A stretch of 64,000 bases of DNA from the NCBI RefSeq assembly GCF_014204985.1, contig NZ_JACHMP010000001.1, forward strand, positions 6,076,001 through 6,140,000, read 5' to 3'. Below the pieces are notes generated by a model that saw nothing but the letters and a program-made list of their open reading frames with translations, made no database searches and was not told where the DNA came from. Position numbers and translations under genes: made by a program. Positions 51,603 through 58,822 of this stretch are shown one piece after another. Each line of letters starts with the position of its first letter. Positions within the stretch are counted from its first letter, which is position 1. This stretch comes from Streptosporangium becharense. Lineage in GTDB: Bacteria > Actinomycetota > Actinomycetes > Streptosporangiales > Streptosporangiaceae.

Positions 51603-53675
51603 GTGTCGAAGGTGACGGACCTTGTCAAACGCCTGTTCATCGGGCGTGCGCTGCGGAGCACGCAGCTCCATGAGCAACTGCTCCCCAAACGCATCGCGCT
51701 GCCCGTGTTCGCGAGCGACGCGCTCTCCTCCGTGGCCTACGCCCCGCAGGAGATCCTCGTCATCCTCTCCCTGGCCGGAGTCTCCTTCTACCACTTCAGC
51801 CCATGGGTCGCGGTCGCCGTCGTCGTCGTGATGCTCACCGTCGTGGCGTCGTACCGGCAGAACGTGCACGCCTACCCCAGCGGGGGCGGCGACTACGAGG
51901 TCGCCACCGTCAACCTCGGCCCCAACGCCGGGCTCACCGTCGCCAGCGCGCTCATGGTCGACTACGTGCTCACCGTCGCGGTGTCGGTCGCCAACGGCGT
52001 CGACTACGTGGGTGCCACCGTCCCCTACGTCGCCGAGCACAAGCCGCTGGTCGCGATCCTCATCGTCGTGGTGCTGACGCTGGTCAACCTGCGCGGCATC
52101 CGGGAGTCCGGCGTGGCCTTCGCGATCCCCACCTACGCCTTCATGGCCGCGGTCATCGGCCTGGTCGCCTGGGGGTCCTTCCGGCTGCTCGTCCTCGGTG
52201 AGGAACTGCGTGCTCCCACCGCCGACTACGAGATCGTCGCCGAGCAGACCAACCTGACCTCCTTCGCCGCGGCCTTCCTCATCCTGCGCGCCTTCTCCTC
52301 GGGCTGCGCCGCGCTCACCGGCGTCGAGGCGATCAGCAACGGCGTGCCCGCCTTCCGCAAGCCGAAGAGCAGGAACGCCGCGACGACGCTGCTGATGATG
52401 GGCCTGGTCGCGGTGACGATGTTCGTCGGCATCATCTCGCTGGGCCTGGCCTCCGGCGTCAAGGTCGCCGAACCCTCCGTCGCCGCCCGGGACGTGCTCA
52501 TCGACGGCCGGCCCGCCGGGCCCGGCTACTACCAGCAGCCGATCATCGCCCAGGTCGCCGACGCGGTCTTCGGCAACGGCTCGATCATGTTCTTCGCCAT
52601 CTCCGCCGTCACCGCGCTGATCCTCTTCCTCGCGGCGAACACCGCCTTCAACGGGTTCCCGGTGCTCGGCTCGATCCTCGCCCAGGACCGCTACCTGCCG
52701 CGGCAACTGCACACCCGCGGTGACCGGCTCGCCTTCTCCAACGGCATCGTGATCCTGGCCGCCGCGGCCTGCCTGCTGCTGTGGGGGTTCGACGCCGACG
52801 TCAGCCGCCTGCTCAACCTCTACATCGTGGGCGTCTTCGTCTCCTTCACGCTCAGCCAGACCGGCATGGTCCGGCACTGGACGCGCAACCTGAGGACCGA
52901 GACCAACGCGAAGATCCGGCACCGGATGCAGCGCTCCCGCACCATCAACCTCTTCGGCGCGATGATGACCGGCGTGGTGCTGGTGGTCGTGCTGCTCACC
53001 AAGTTCACCCACGGGGCGTGGATCGTCTGCGTGGCCATGCCGGTGCTGTTCCTGATGATGAAGGCCATCCACCGCCACTACGAGAACGTCGCCCGGGAGC
53101 TCGCCGTCGCCGAGGACGGTGAGCTGGACGAGACGATGCTGCCCGCGCGCAACCACGCCATCGTCCTGGTCTCCAAGATCCACAAACCGACCCTGCGGGC
53201 CCTCGCCTACGCCCGCGCCACCCGCCCCTCCAAGCTGGAGGCCATCACCGTGGGAGTGGAGGGCGAGGAGGCCAAGGCGCTGGAGGCCGAGTGGGAGCGG
53301 CGCGGCATCCCGGTGCCGCTGAAGATGCTCGACTCGCCCTACCGTGAGATCACCCGGCCGGTCCTGGAGTACGTCAAGTCGCTGCGCCGCCGCTCGCCCC
53401 GCGACGTGGTGAGCGTCTACATCCCCGAATACGTCGTCGGCCACTGGTGGGAGCACTTCCTGCACAACCAGAGCGCGCTGCGCCTGAAGGGCCGCCTGCT
53501 CTTCCAGCCCGGGGTGATGGTCATCAGCGTGCCCTGGCAGCTGCACTCCTCCGACCGGCTCAAGGGCCGCCCGGAGCCCCTCGCCCCCGGCTCCGTCCGC
53601 CGCCCCCCGCACGGGACGGCCGACGGGACGCGGTCGCCGTCCGGCGTGGTCCGCGACCGTGGCACCAAGCCTTAA
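51603..53675 (+). CDS. KimA/YdaO-like APC family permease, probable K+ importer
   Basis: The 690-residue protein has about twelve hydrophobic segments of the APC fold, then a long cytoplasmic tail (about 480-690). The N-terminal part (VKRLFIGRALRST, PVFASDALSSVAYAPQEILV) and the SYRQNVHAYPSGGGDYEVATVNLG block resemble Bacillus KimA, a high-affinity potassium importer. The adjacent TrkA pair supports that. The tail, with LVSKIHKPTLRALAYARA and KSLRRRSPRDVV, resembles the KimA C-terminal domain. The last 25 residues are low complexity. GTG 51603 is chosen from the TAGCAT box. Substrate K+ is inference. Confidence 0.85.
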   Translation: MSKVTDLVKRLFIGRALRSTQLHEQLLPKRIALPVFASDALSSVAYAPQEILVILSLAGVSFYHFSPWVAVAVVVVMLTVVASYRQNVHAYPSGGGDYEVATVNLGPNAGLTVASALMVDYVLTVAVSVANGVDYVGATVPYVAEHKPLVAILIVVVLTLVNLRGIRESGVAFAIPTYAFMAAVIGLVAWGSFRLLVLGEELRAPTADYEIVAEQTNLTSFAAAFLILRAFSSGCAALTGVEAISNGVPAFRKPKSRNAATTLLMMGLVAVTMFVGIISLGLASGVKVAEPSVAARDVLIDGRPAGPGYYQQPIIAQVADAVFGNGSIMFFAISAVTALILFLAANTAFNGFPVLGSILAQDRYLPRQLHTRGDRLAFSNGIVILAAAACLLLWGFDADVSRLLNLYIVGVFVSFTLSQTGMVRHWTRNLRTETNAKIRHRMQRSRTINLFGAMMTGVVLVVVLLTKFTHGAWIVCVAMPVLFLMMKAIHRHYENVARELAVAEDGELDETMLPARNHAIVLVSKIHKPTLRALAYARATRPSKLEAITVGVEGEEAKALEAEWERRGIPVPLKMLDSPYREITRPVLEYVKSLRRRSPRDVVSVYIPEYVVGHWWEHFLHNQSALRLKGRLLFQPGVMVISVPWQLHSSDRLKGRPEPLAPGSVRRPPHGTADGTRSPSGVVRDRGTKP

Positions 53676-53737
53676 CCTTTCGTATGCGCTCCTGACCGCG
53701 AGGAGGCTTGACCGACGACGAACCGGGGGGCACGGCC

Positions 53738-54985
53738 ATGGCGATCGAACTGACGGTGGGACCGGTGGCGCACGGAGGCTGGTGCGTCGCCCGTCACGAC
53801 GGCCGGGTGGTCTTCGTGCGGCACGCGCTCCCCGGCGAGCGGGTGATGGCCGAGGTCACCGAGGAGACCTCCCGGTTCCTGCGGGCCGACGCGGTCGAGG
53901 TCCTGGAGGCCTCGGCCGACCGGGTCACCCCGCCCTGCCCCTTCGCCGGTCCCGGTCGCTGCGGCGGTTGCGACTGGCAGCACGCCTCCCTCGACGCCCA
54001 GCGCCGCCTCAAGGCCGACGTGGTCGCCGAACAGCTCAAGCGGCTGGCCGGCATCGACTGGAAGGGCGTCGTCGAAGAGGTTCCGGGCGCCTCCGACGGC
54101 CTCGGCTGGCGCACCCGGGTCCAGTTCGCCGTCGACCGTGACGGAACGGTCGGCCTGCGCCGCCACCGCTCCCACGACATCGAGCCGGTCGACGCCTGCC
54201 TGATCGCCCACCCCGAGGTGGAGAACGTCGGCGCCGAGGTCATGAACTGGCGCAACGCCTCCTCCGTGGAGGTCATCGCCTCCGGCACCGGCGACCAGGC
54301 CGTGGTGGTGGCACCCAAGCCCCGCCGCACGGTGGCCGTGCCCGACCTCGACACGAGCGTGGCCGTCTTCGTCGCCGAGGGCAAGGGCCGCACCCGGGTC
54401 GTCCACGGCCGCAACCACCTGGTCGAGCGGGTCGGTGAGCGCGACTTCCAGGTCACCGGCAGCGGTTTCTGGCAGGTCCACCCGGGCGCCGCCGCCACCC
54501 TGCTCGACGCGGTCCTGGAGTTCGCCCGGCCGCAGCCGGGCGAGTGGGCCCTCGACCTCTACTGCGGCGTCGGCCTGTTCGCCGCCGGCCTGGCCGAGGC
54601 GGTCGGCCCCGAGGGGGCCGTGTTCGGCGTGGAGTCCGAGCCCGTCGCCGTCCGTGACGCCGAGCGCAACCTCCGCGACCTGCCCTGGGCCCGCTTCGCC
54701 CGGGGCCGTGTGGAGGACGCCCTCGACCGCTTCGGCATCGAGCGCGCCGACCTGGTCGTCGTCGACCCGCCCCGGGCCGGTCTCGGCCGCGAGGTCGTCG
54801 ACCGCCTCACCACCCTGCGGGCCACCCGGATCGTCTACGTCTCCTGCGACCCGGCGACCCTGGCCCGCGACCTGGCCCGCTTCGCCGAGCTGGGATACCG
54901 CCTCGCCGACCTGCGGGCCTTCGACGCCTTCCCGATGACCCACCATGTGGAGTGTGCGGCGCTGCTGGTCAGCGAGCCGATCTAG
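53738..54985 (+). CDS. TrmA/RumA-type SAM RNA methyltransferase with TRAM domain
   Basis: The 415-residue protein has an N-terminal TRAM domain (AIELTVGPVAHGGWCVA ... ALPGERVMAEVTE), a [4Fe-4S] cluster motif (CPFAGPGRCGGCDWQHAS), the SAM site LDLYCGVGLFAAGLAEAV and the catalytic region VYVSCDPATLARDL with the nucleophilic Cys. These enzymes methylate U in rRNA or tRNA (RumA/RlmCD type). ATG 53738 is preferred; TTG 53708 is too close to an AGGAGG. Rv2689c occupies the same place in Mycobacterium. Confidence 0.9.
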   Translation: MAIELTVGPVAHGGWCVARHDGRVVFVRHALPGERVMAEVTEETSRFLRADAVEVLEASADRVTPPCPFAGPGRCGGCDWQHASLDAQRRLKADVVAEQLKRLAGIDWKGVVEEVPGASDGLGWRTRVQFAVDRDGTVGLRRHRSHDIEPVDACLIAHPEVENVGAEVMNWRNASSVEVIASGTGDQAVVVAPKPRRTVAVPDLDTSVAVFVAEGKGRTRVVHGRNHLVERVGERDFQVTGSGFWQVHPGAAATLLDAVLEFARPQPGEWALDLYCGVGLFAAGLAEAVGPEGAVFGVESEPVAVRDAERNLRDLPWARFARGRVEDALDRFGIERADLVVVDPPRAGLGREVVDRLTTLRATRIVYVSCDPATLARDLARFAELGYRLADLRAFDAFPMTHHVECAALLVSEPI

Positions 54986-54997
54986 GCTCTGACCAGC
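54964..54997 (+). terminator. Stem-loop spanning the methyltransferase stop codon
   Basis: GCTGGTCA (54964-54971) and GAGCC (54974-54978) pair with GGCTC (54985-54989) and TGACCAGC (54990-54997), with a 2-base bulge. The loop carries the TAG stop. Confidence 0.55.
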
Positions 54998-55078
54998 GGT
55001 TGTGCGACACGTCATGGGTCGGCGCGGGCCGGCGTGAACCGGCGTTTTCCAAGATCTTCGCGCACCGGATGCGCACGA

Positions 55079-55870
55079 TCACGAACCGGCTGACCCCTCC
55101 GCCGCGTCGAGGCGTTCCTCCAGTCGTTCGAGCCGCCGCAGGATCGGTCGCAGTTCCTGGCGGACGGCCTCGGACAGGGCGTTCGCCACGGCGGCGGGCG
55201 GTGCCACGGGGGGAGCCGCCGGAGCAGGGGCCGCCTGCGTCTGAGCGCGCAGGTGGACGTACCCGGCGAGGGCCGCGACCACCGCCCGGCGGGTCAGCCG
55301 TTGCTCGGCGCCCAGGCCGCGCAGGATGTGCCCGGCCGCTCCGTCGGGCTCGGCGATCAGCCCGAGCAGCAGGTGCTCGCAGCCGACGTAGTTATGGCCG
55401 AGGGCGGTCGCCTCGGTGACGGTCAGTTCCAGGGCCGCCGCGGCGGTTGCCCCGAAGGTCAGCTCGGCGCCGCAGGCCCCGGACGCCGCCGGGGAGTCCG
55501 CGGCGGGCCTGTCCAGCCGGCGCCGTATCTCCGCCGGTTCGATCTCCAGCGCGCCGAGCACCTGCAGGGCCAGATTGCCGCCCTCGGTGAGCATGCCGCC
55601 CAGCAGGTGCTCGGTGCCCACCTCCGTCACGCCCTCGTTCCGCGCCTGCTCGACCGCGAGCTTGACCACCTCCCGGGTGCGGGGCGTGAAGTGGGTGAGG
55701 CGAGCCGTCAGCAGGTCGGCGTCCGCGCTGCCCAGGGCGGTCTCACGGATGGCCGTCACCCGCCGTACGGCCTGCTCCAGTGCGCGCTGGCAGACGGCCG
55801 AGACGGGCACCCCCGCCTTCCGCACTGCCTCCGCCAGCTCGTCGGGCAGATAGACATTGATCTTCGGCAT
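55079..55870 (-). CDS. Ribbon-helix-helix/Clp-N domain fusion protein
   Basis: The 263-residue protein has an N-terminal ribbon-helix-helix-like element (KINVYLPDELAEAVRKAG, about 3-35), then two Clp N-terminal repeats (FTPRTREVVKLAVEQARNEG ... GTEHLLGGML, and ALELTVTEATALGHNYVGCEHLLLGLI), a Pro-rich linker and a C-terminal coiled coil (LSEAVRQELRPILRRLERLEERL). No AAA+ ATPase follows, so it is an adaptor or DNA-binding protein rather than a chaperone. Direct repeats before the gene may be its operator. ATG 55870 is used. Confidence 0.8.
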   Translation of the reverse strand: MPKINVYLPDELAEAVRKAGVPVSAVCQRALEQAVRRVTAIRETALGSADADLLTARLTHFTPRTREVVKLAVEQARNEGVTEVGTEHLLGGMLTEGGNLALQVLGALEIEPAEIRRRLDRPAADSPAASGACGAELTFGATAAAALELTVTEATALGHNYVGCEHLLLGLIAEPDGAAGHILRGLGAEQRLTRRAVVAALAGYVHLRAQTQAAPAPAAPPVAPPAAVANALSEAVRQELRPILRRLERLEERLDAAEGSAGS

Positions 55871-55882
55871 TGACCCTCCATT

Positions 55883-55902
55883 GGGGTTATGTAGGGGTTA
55901 TG
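55883..55902. promoter_or_regulatory. GGGGTTATG direct repeat before the RHH/Clp-N gene
   Basis: GGGGTTATG at 55883-55891 and 55894-55902 are 11 bases apart, one helical turn, and precede the minus-strand start by 13 bases. RHH proteins commonly bind such short tandem repeats; autoregulation is inferred. The coding strand carries TACATA over the junction, a possible -10. Confidence 0.55.
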
Positions 55903-56055
55903 AGACATTGATAGCTCGTGGGGGACCCCCTGTCCAGAGGGAACGCCGGACGGGACGGGCCCGCGTGTTCGCCGGTGGACGGGGCGATCGGGCGGGGGCG
56001 GTACGGGGTTTCCGCACCACCGCGTGTTTTCTGTGGATGACGTCTGGGGTGCCCG

Positions 56056-56061
56056 GATAAT
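56056..56061 (+). promoter_or_regulatory. Leaderless -10 (GATAAT) of the LLM oxidoreductase gene
   Basis: GATAAT is followed by seven bases and ATG 56069. It is the best -10 match in the window. Confidence 0.6.
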
Positions 56062-56068
56062 GGTCTTC

Positions 56069-56992
56069 ATGAAGTTGAGGATCTTCACGGAACCGCAGCA
56101 GGGCGCCACGTACGACGAGTTGCTGTCGGTCGCGCGGACCGCGGAGCGGCTGGGGTTCGACGCGTTCTTCCGCTCCGACCACTACATGCGGATCGGGCCG
56201 GGCGACCCCGGCCCCGGTTCCACGGACGCCTGGACGACCCTGGCGGGCCTGGCCAGGGAGACCTCCACGATCCGGCTCGGCACGCTGGTCACCCCCGCGA
56301 CCTTCCGGCTGCCCGGCCCGCTGGCGATCAGTGTGGCCCAGGTCGACCAGATGAGCGGCGGCCGGGTCGAGATCGGCCTCGGCACCGGCTGGTTCGACGC
56401 CGAGCACGTCGCCTACGGGATCCCGTTCCCCCCGGTCGGCGAGCGGTTCAGCCGCTTCGAGGAGCAACTGGAGATCCTGACCGGGCTCTGGACCACCCCG
56501 GTGGGCAAGACGTTCTCCTTCGAGGGCGCCCACTACCGGCTGGCCGACTCCCCGGCGCTGCCCAAACCCGCGCAGAGCCCCAGACCGCCGATCATCATCG
56601 GCGGCTTCGGCGCCAAGCGCACCCCGCGTCTGGTCGCCCGCTTCGCCGACGAGTACAATGTGCCGTTCCGCACCCTGGACGACACCGCGGCGGCCTTCGG
56701 CCGCGTGCGCGAGGCGTGCGAGGCCCGCGACCGTTCGTCGATCCTGTACTCGGCCGCGCAGACCGTCTGCGTCGGGGCCGACGACGCGGAGATCGCGCGG
56801 CGGGCCGAGGTCATCGGGCAGGACCCGGCCGACCTGCGCGCCGCGGGCCTGGCCGGCACCCCCGCCGAGGTCGTGGAGAAGATCCGCCGGTTCGCCGACC
56901 TGGGGGCCGACCGGATCTACCTGCAGGTGCTGGACCTGTCCGACCTCGACCACCTGGAGTTGATCGCCGCCGAGGTCCTGCCGCACGTGTAG
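56069..56992 (+). CDS. LLM-class F420-dependent oxidoreductase
   Basis: The 307-residue protein has the bacterial luciferase-like TIM barrel: MKLRIFTEPQQGATYDELLS at the start, FDAFFRSDHYMRIG, GRVEIGLGTGWFDAEH and PRPPIIIGGFGAKRTPRLVARFADEYN. These enzymes use F420 or flavin to oxidise or reduce a substrate, often in antibiotic or secondary metabolism. ATG 56069 follows the GATAAT box; ATG 56060 is three codons earlier. The last nine codons and stop are the first unit of the 46-bp repeat that runs on downstream. Confidence 0.88.
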   Translation: MKLRIFTEPQQGATYDELLSVARTAERLGFDAFFRSDHYMRIGPGDPGPGSTDAWTTLAGLARETSTIRLGTLVTPATFRLPGPLAISVAQVDQMSGGRVEIGLGTGWFDAEHVAYGIPFPPVGERFSRFEEQLEILTGLWTTPVGKTFSFEGAHYRLADSPALPKPAQSPRPPIIIGGFGAKRTPRLVARFADEYNVPFRTLDDTAAAFGRVREACEARDRSSILYSAAQTVCVGADDAEIARRAEVIGQDPADLRAAGLAGTPAEVVEKIRRFADLGADRIYLQVLDLSDLDHLELIAAEVLPHV

Positions 56993-57091
56993 CGCCGGGG
57001 TTCCGCCCGGCCGTCTCCCGGTCCTGCCGCACGCGTGGCGCCGGGGTTCCGCCCGGCCGTCTCCCGGTCCTGCCGCACGCGTGGCGCCGGG
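56975..57091. repeat. 46-bp tandem repeat seeded at the LLM gene's 3' end
   Basis: Units start at 56975, 57021 and 57067 (the last partial) with almost no changes. The first contains the last codons and TAG stop of the LLM gene; in the following units the same position reads TGG, so they would be open if translation continued. Confidence 0.9.
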
Positions 57092-57151
57092 AGTCGTGCC
57101 ACGATCTTCGTGTTCGGATACGGGTGGTTATGGGTGGTTAATCGATGGCTG

Positions 57152-57182
57152 CCCGGCCGAGTCTGCGGCAGACTCGGCCGGG
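57152..57182 (+). promoter_or_regulatory. 14-bp perfect hairpin abutting the hen1 start codon
   Basis: CCCGGCCGAGTCTG (57152-57165) pairs perfectly with CAGACTCGGCCGGG (57169-57182) over CGG. The right arm ends on the first G of the hen1 GTG, so any mRNA leader would have its start region sequestered. It may be a translational switch, a regulator's palindromic operator, or both. Confidence 0.65.
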
Positions 57183-58822
57183 TGTTGCTGACGATCTCCA
57201 CGACCGCGCGGCCCGCGACCGACCTCGGGTTCCTGCTGCACAAGCATCCGGACCGGATCCAGGAGTTCACCCAGGCGTACGGTGTGGCCCGGGTCCTGTA
57301 CCCGGAGGCGAGCCCGGAGCGCTGCACGGCGGCGCTGATGCTCGACGTCGACCCGGTCCGTCTCGTGCGCTCCCGCAACCGCTCCACGCCCGACTACGCG
57401 CTCGGCCAGTACGTCAACGACCGGCCCTACGCGGCGTCGTCGTTGCTGGCCGTGGCGTTGGGCGACGTCTTCCGCACGGCTCGGGCCGGGCGTTGCGCTG
57501 CCCGCCCGGAGCTGGCCGCCGTCCCCATCCCGCTGGAGATCGTCCTGCCCGCGCTGCCCTGCAGGGGTGGTCCCGAGCTGGCCCACCGGGTGTTCGAGCC
57601 GCTGGGCTGGCGGGTCGAGGCGCTGGCGGTGCCGTTGGACGAGGGGTTCCCCGAGTGGGGCGACTCCCGTTACGTGCGGCTGACACTGCGCGGCGAGGTG
57701 CGCCTGGCCGACGCGCTCAACCACCTCTACGTGCTGCTCCCGGTGCTCGACGACGCCAAGCACTACTGGGTGGCCTCCGACGAGGTGGACAAGCTGATCA
57801 GGGCGGGCGAGTCCTGGCTCGCCGCCCACCCGGAGCGGAGCCTGATCACCCGGCGTTACCTGGGCCGCCGCTGGACTCTGGCCCGTACGGCCTTCGCCCG
57901 CCTGGCCGAGATCGGCGACGACGTGGCGGAGGAGCTCGACCCCCCGATCGAGGAGGAGCCCGCCGATCCCGCCGCTGCGGTGGATCCCGCCGATCCCGCC
58001 GACGCGGCGGACCTCGCCGATCTCGCCGACGCGGTGGACTCCGCCGGCCAGGAAGACCCGGCTACCGATCCCGCCGTTGCGGTGGACCCCGTCGGCCCGG
58101 ACGATCCGGCCGCGGGAGAGAGCGGGGCGGCCGGCGCACCGTGGGAGACGCGACCCGAGCGGGAGGCCGGAGAGGCGGGTCCGCCGGGGGAGGCCGCGGG
58201 GCGGCGGCCGCTCAACGTCCTGCGCCGCCAGGCCGTGCTGGAGGTGCTCGACGAGCTGGGTGCGCAGCGGGTCATCGACCTGGGCTGCGGTTCGGGCGAG
58301 CTGGTGGGGGCACTGCTGGAGCGGCCCCGCCTCATCAGGGTGGCCGGAGTGGACGTGTCGGCCCGGGCGCTGGCGATCGCGGCCCGGCGCCTGAAGCTCG
58401 ACCGCATGCCGGAGCGGCGGCGAGAGCGCCTGGAGCTGTTCCAGGGCTCGCTGACGTACACCGACGACCGGTTCGCCGGATACGACGCCGCGGTGCTGAT
58501 GGAGGTCGTCGAGCATGTCGACCCGCCGCGCCTGCCCGCGCTGGAGCGGGTGGTCTTCGGCACCGCCCGTCCGGGACACGTGATCGTCACCACTCCCAAC
58601 GCGGAGTACAACGTGCGCTACGAGTTCCTGCGGGGGCTGCGCCACCCCGACCACCGCTTCGAGTGGACCCGTGCCGAGTTCGCGGCGTGGGCGGCGAAGG
58701 TCTGCGCCGAGTACGGTTACCGCGCCGCGTTCCGGCCCGTCGGCGATGACGACCCGCTGTTGGGCCCACCCACCCAGATGGCCGTGTTCGGTCTCGTAAC
58801 CGAGGGAGGCGGGGATGTCTGA
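57182..58822 (+). CDS. hen1: 3'-terminal RNA ribose 2'-O-methyltransferase Hen1
   Basis: The 546-residue protein starts MLLTISTTARPATDLGFLLHKHPDR, the conserved N-terminus of bacterial Hen1. The N-terminal half (1-260) activates the ligase of Pnkp; an acidic Asp/Ala/Pro/Glu insertion (about 260-330) follows, and the methyltransferase domain (from about 345) has VIDLGCGSGELVG, then the Mg-site MEVVEHVDPPRLPAL with its Glu, Glu and His. Hen1 2'-O-methylates the 3' end of a cleaved RNA before repair, so that the repaired RNA is not cut again. It overlaps pnkp by 8 bases. Confidence 0.93.
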   Translation: MLLTISTTARPATDLGFLLHKHPDRIQEFTQAYGVARVLYPEASPERCTAALMLDVDPVRLVRSRNRSTPDYALGQYVNDRPYAASSLLAVALGDVFRTARAGRCAARPELAAVPIPLEIVLPALPCRGGPELAHRVFEPLGWRVEALAVPLDEGFPEWGDSRYVRLTLRGEVRLADALNHLYVLLPVLDDAKHYWVASDEVDKLIRAGESWLAAHPERSLITRRYLGRRWTLARTAFARLAEIGDDVAEELDPPIEEEPADPAAAVDPADPADAADLADLADAVDSAGQEDPATDPAVAVDPVGPDDPAAGESGAAGAPWETRPEREAGEAGPPGEAAGRRPLNVLRRQAVLEVLDELGAQRVIDLGCGSGELVGALLERPRLIRVAGVDVSARALAIAARRLKLDRMPERRRERLELFQGSLTYTDDRFAGYDAAVLMEVVEHVDPPRLPALERVVFGTARPGHVIVTTPNAEYNVRYEFLRGLRHPDHRFEWTRAEFAAWAAKVCAEYGYRAAFRPVGDDDPLLGPPTQMAVFGLVTEGGGDV

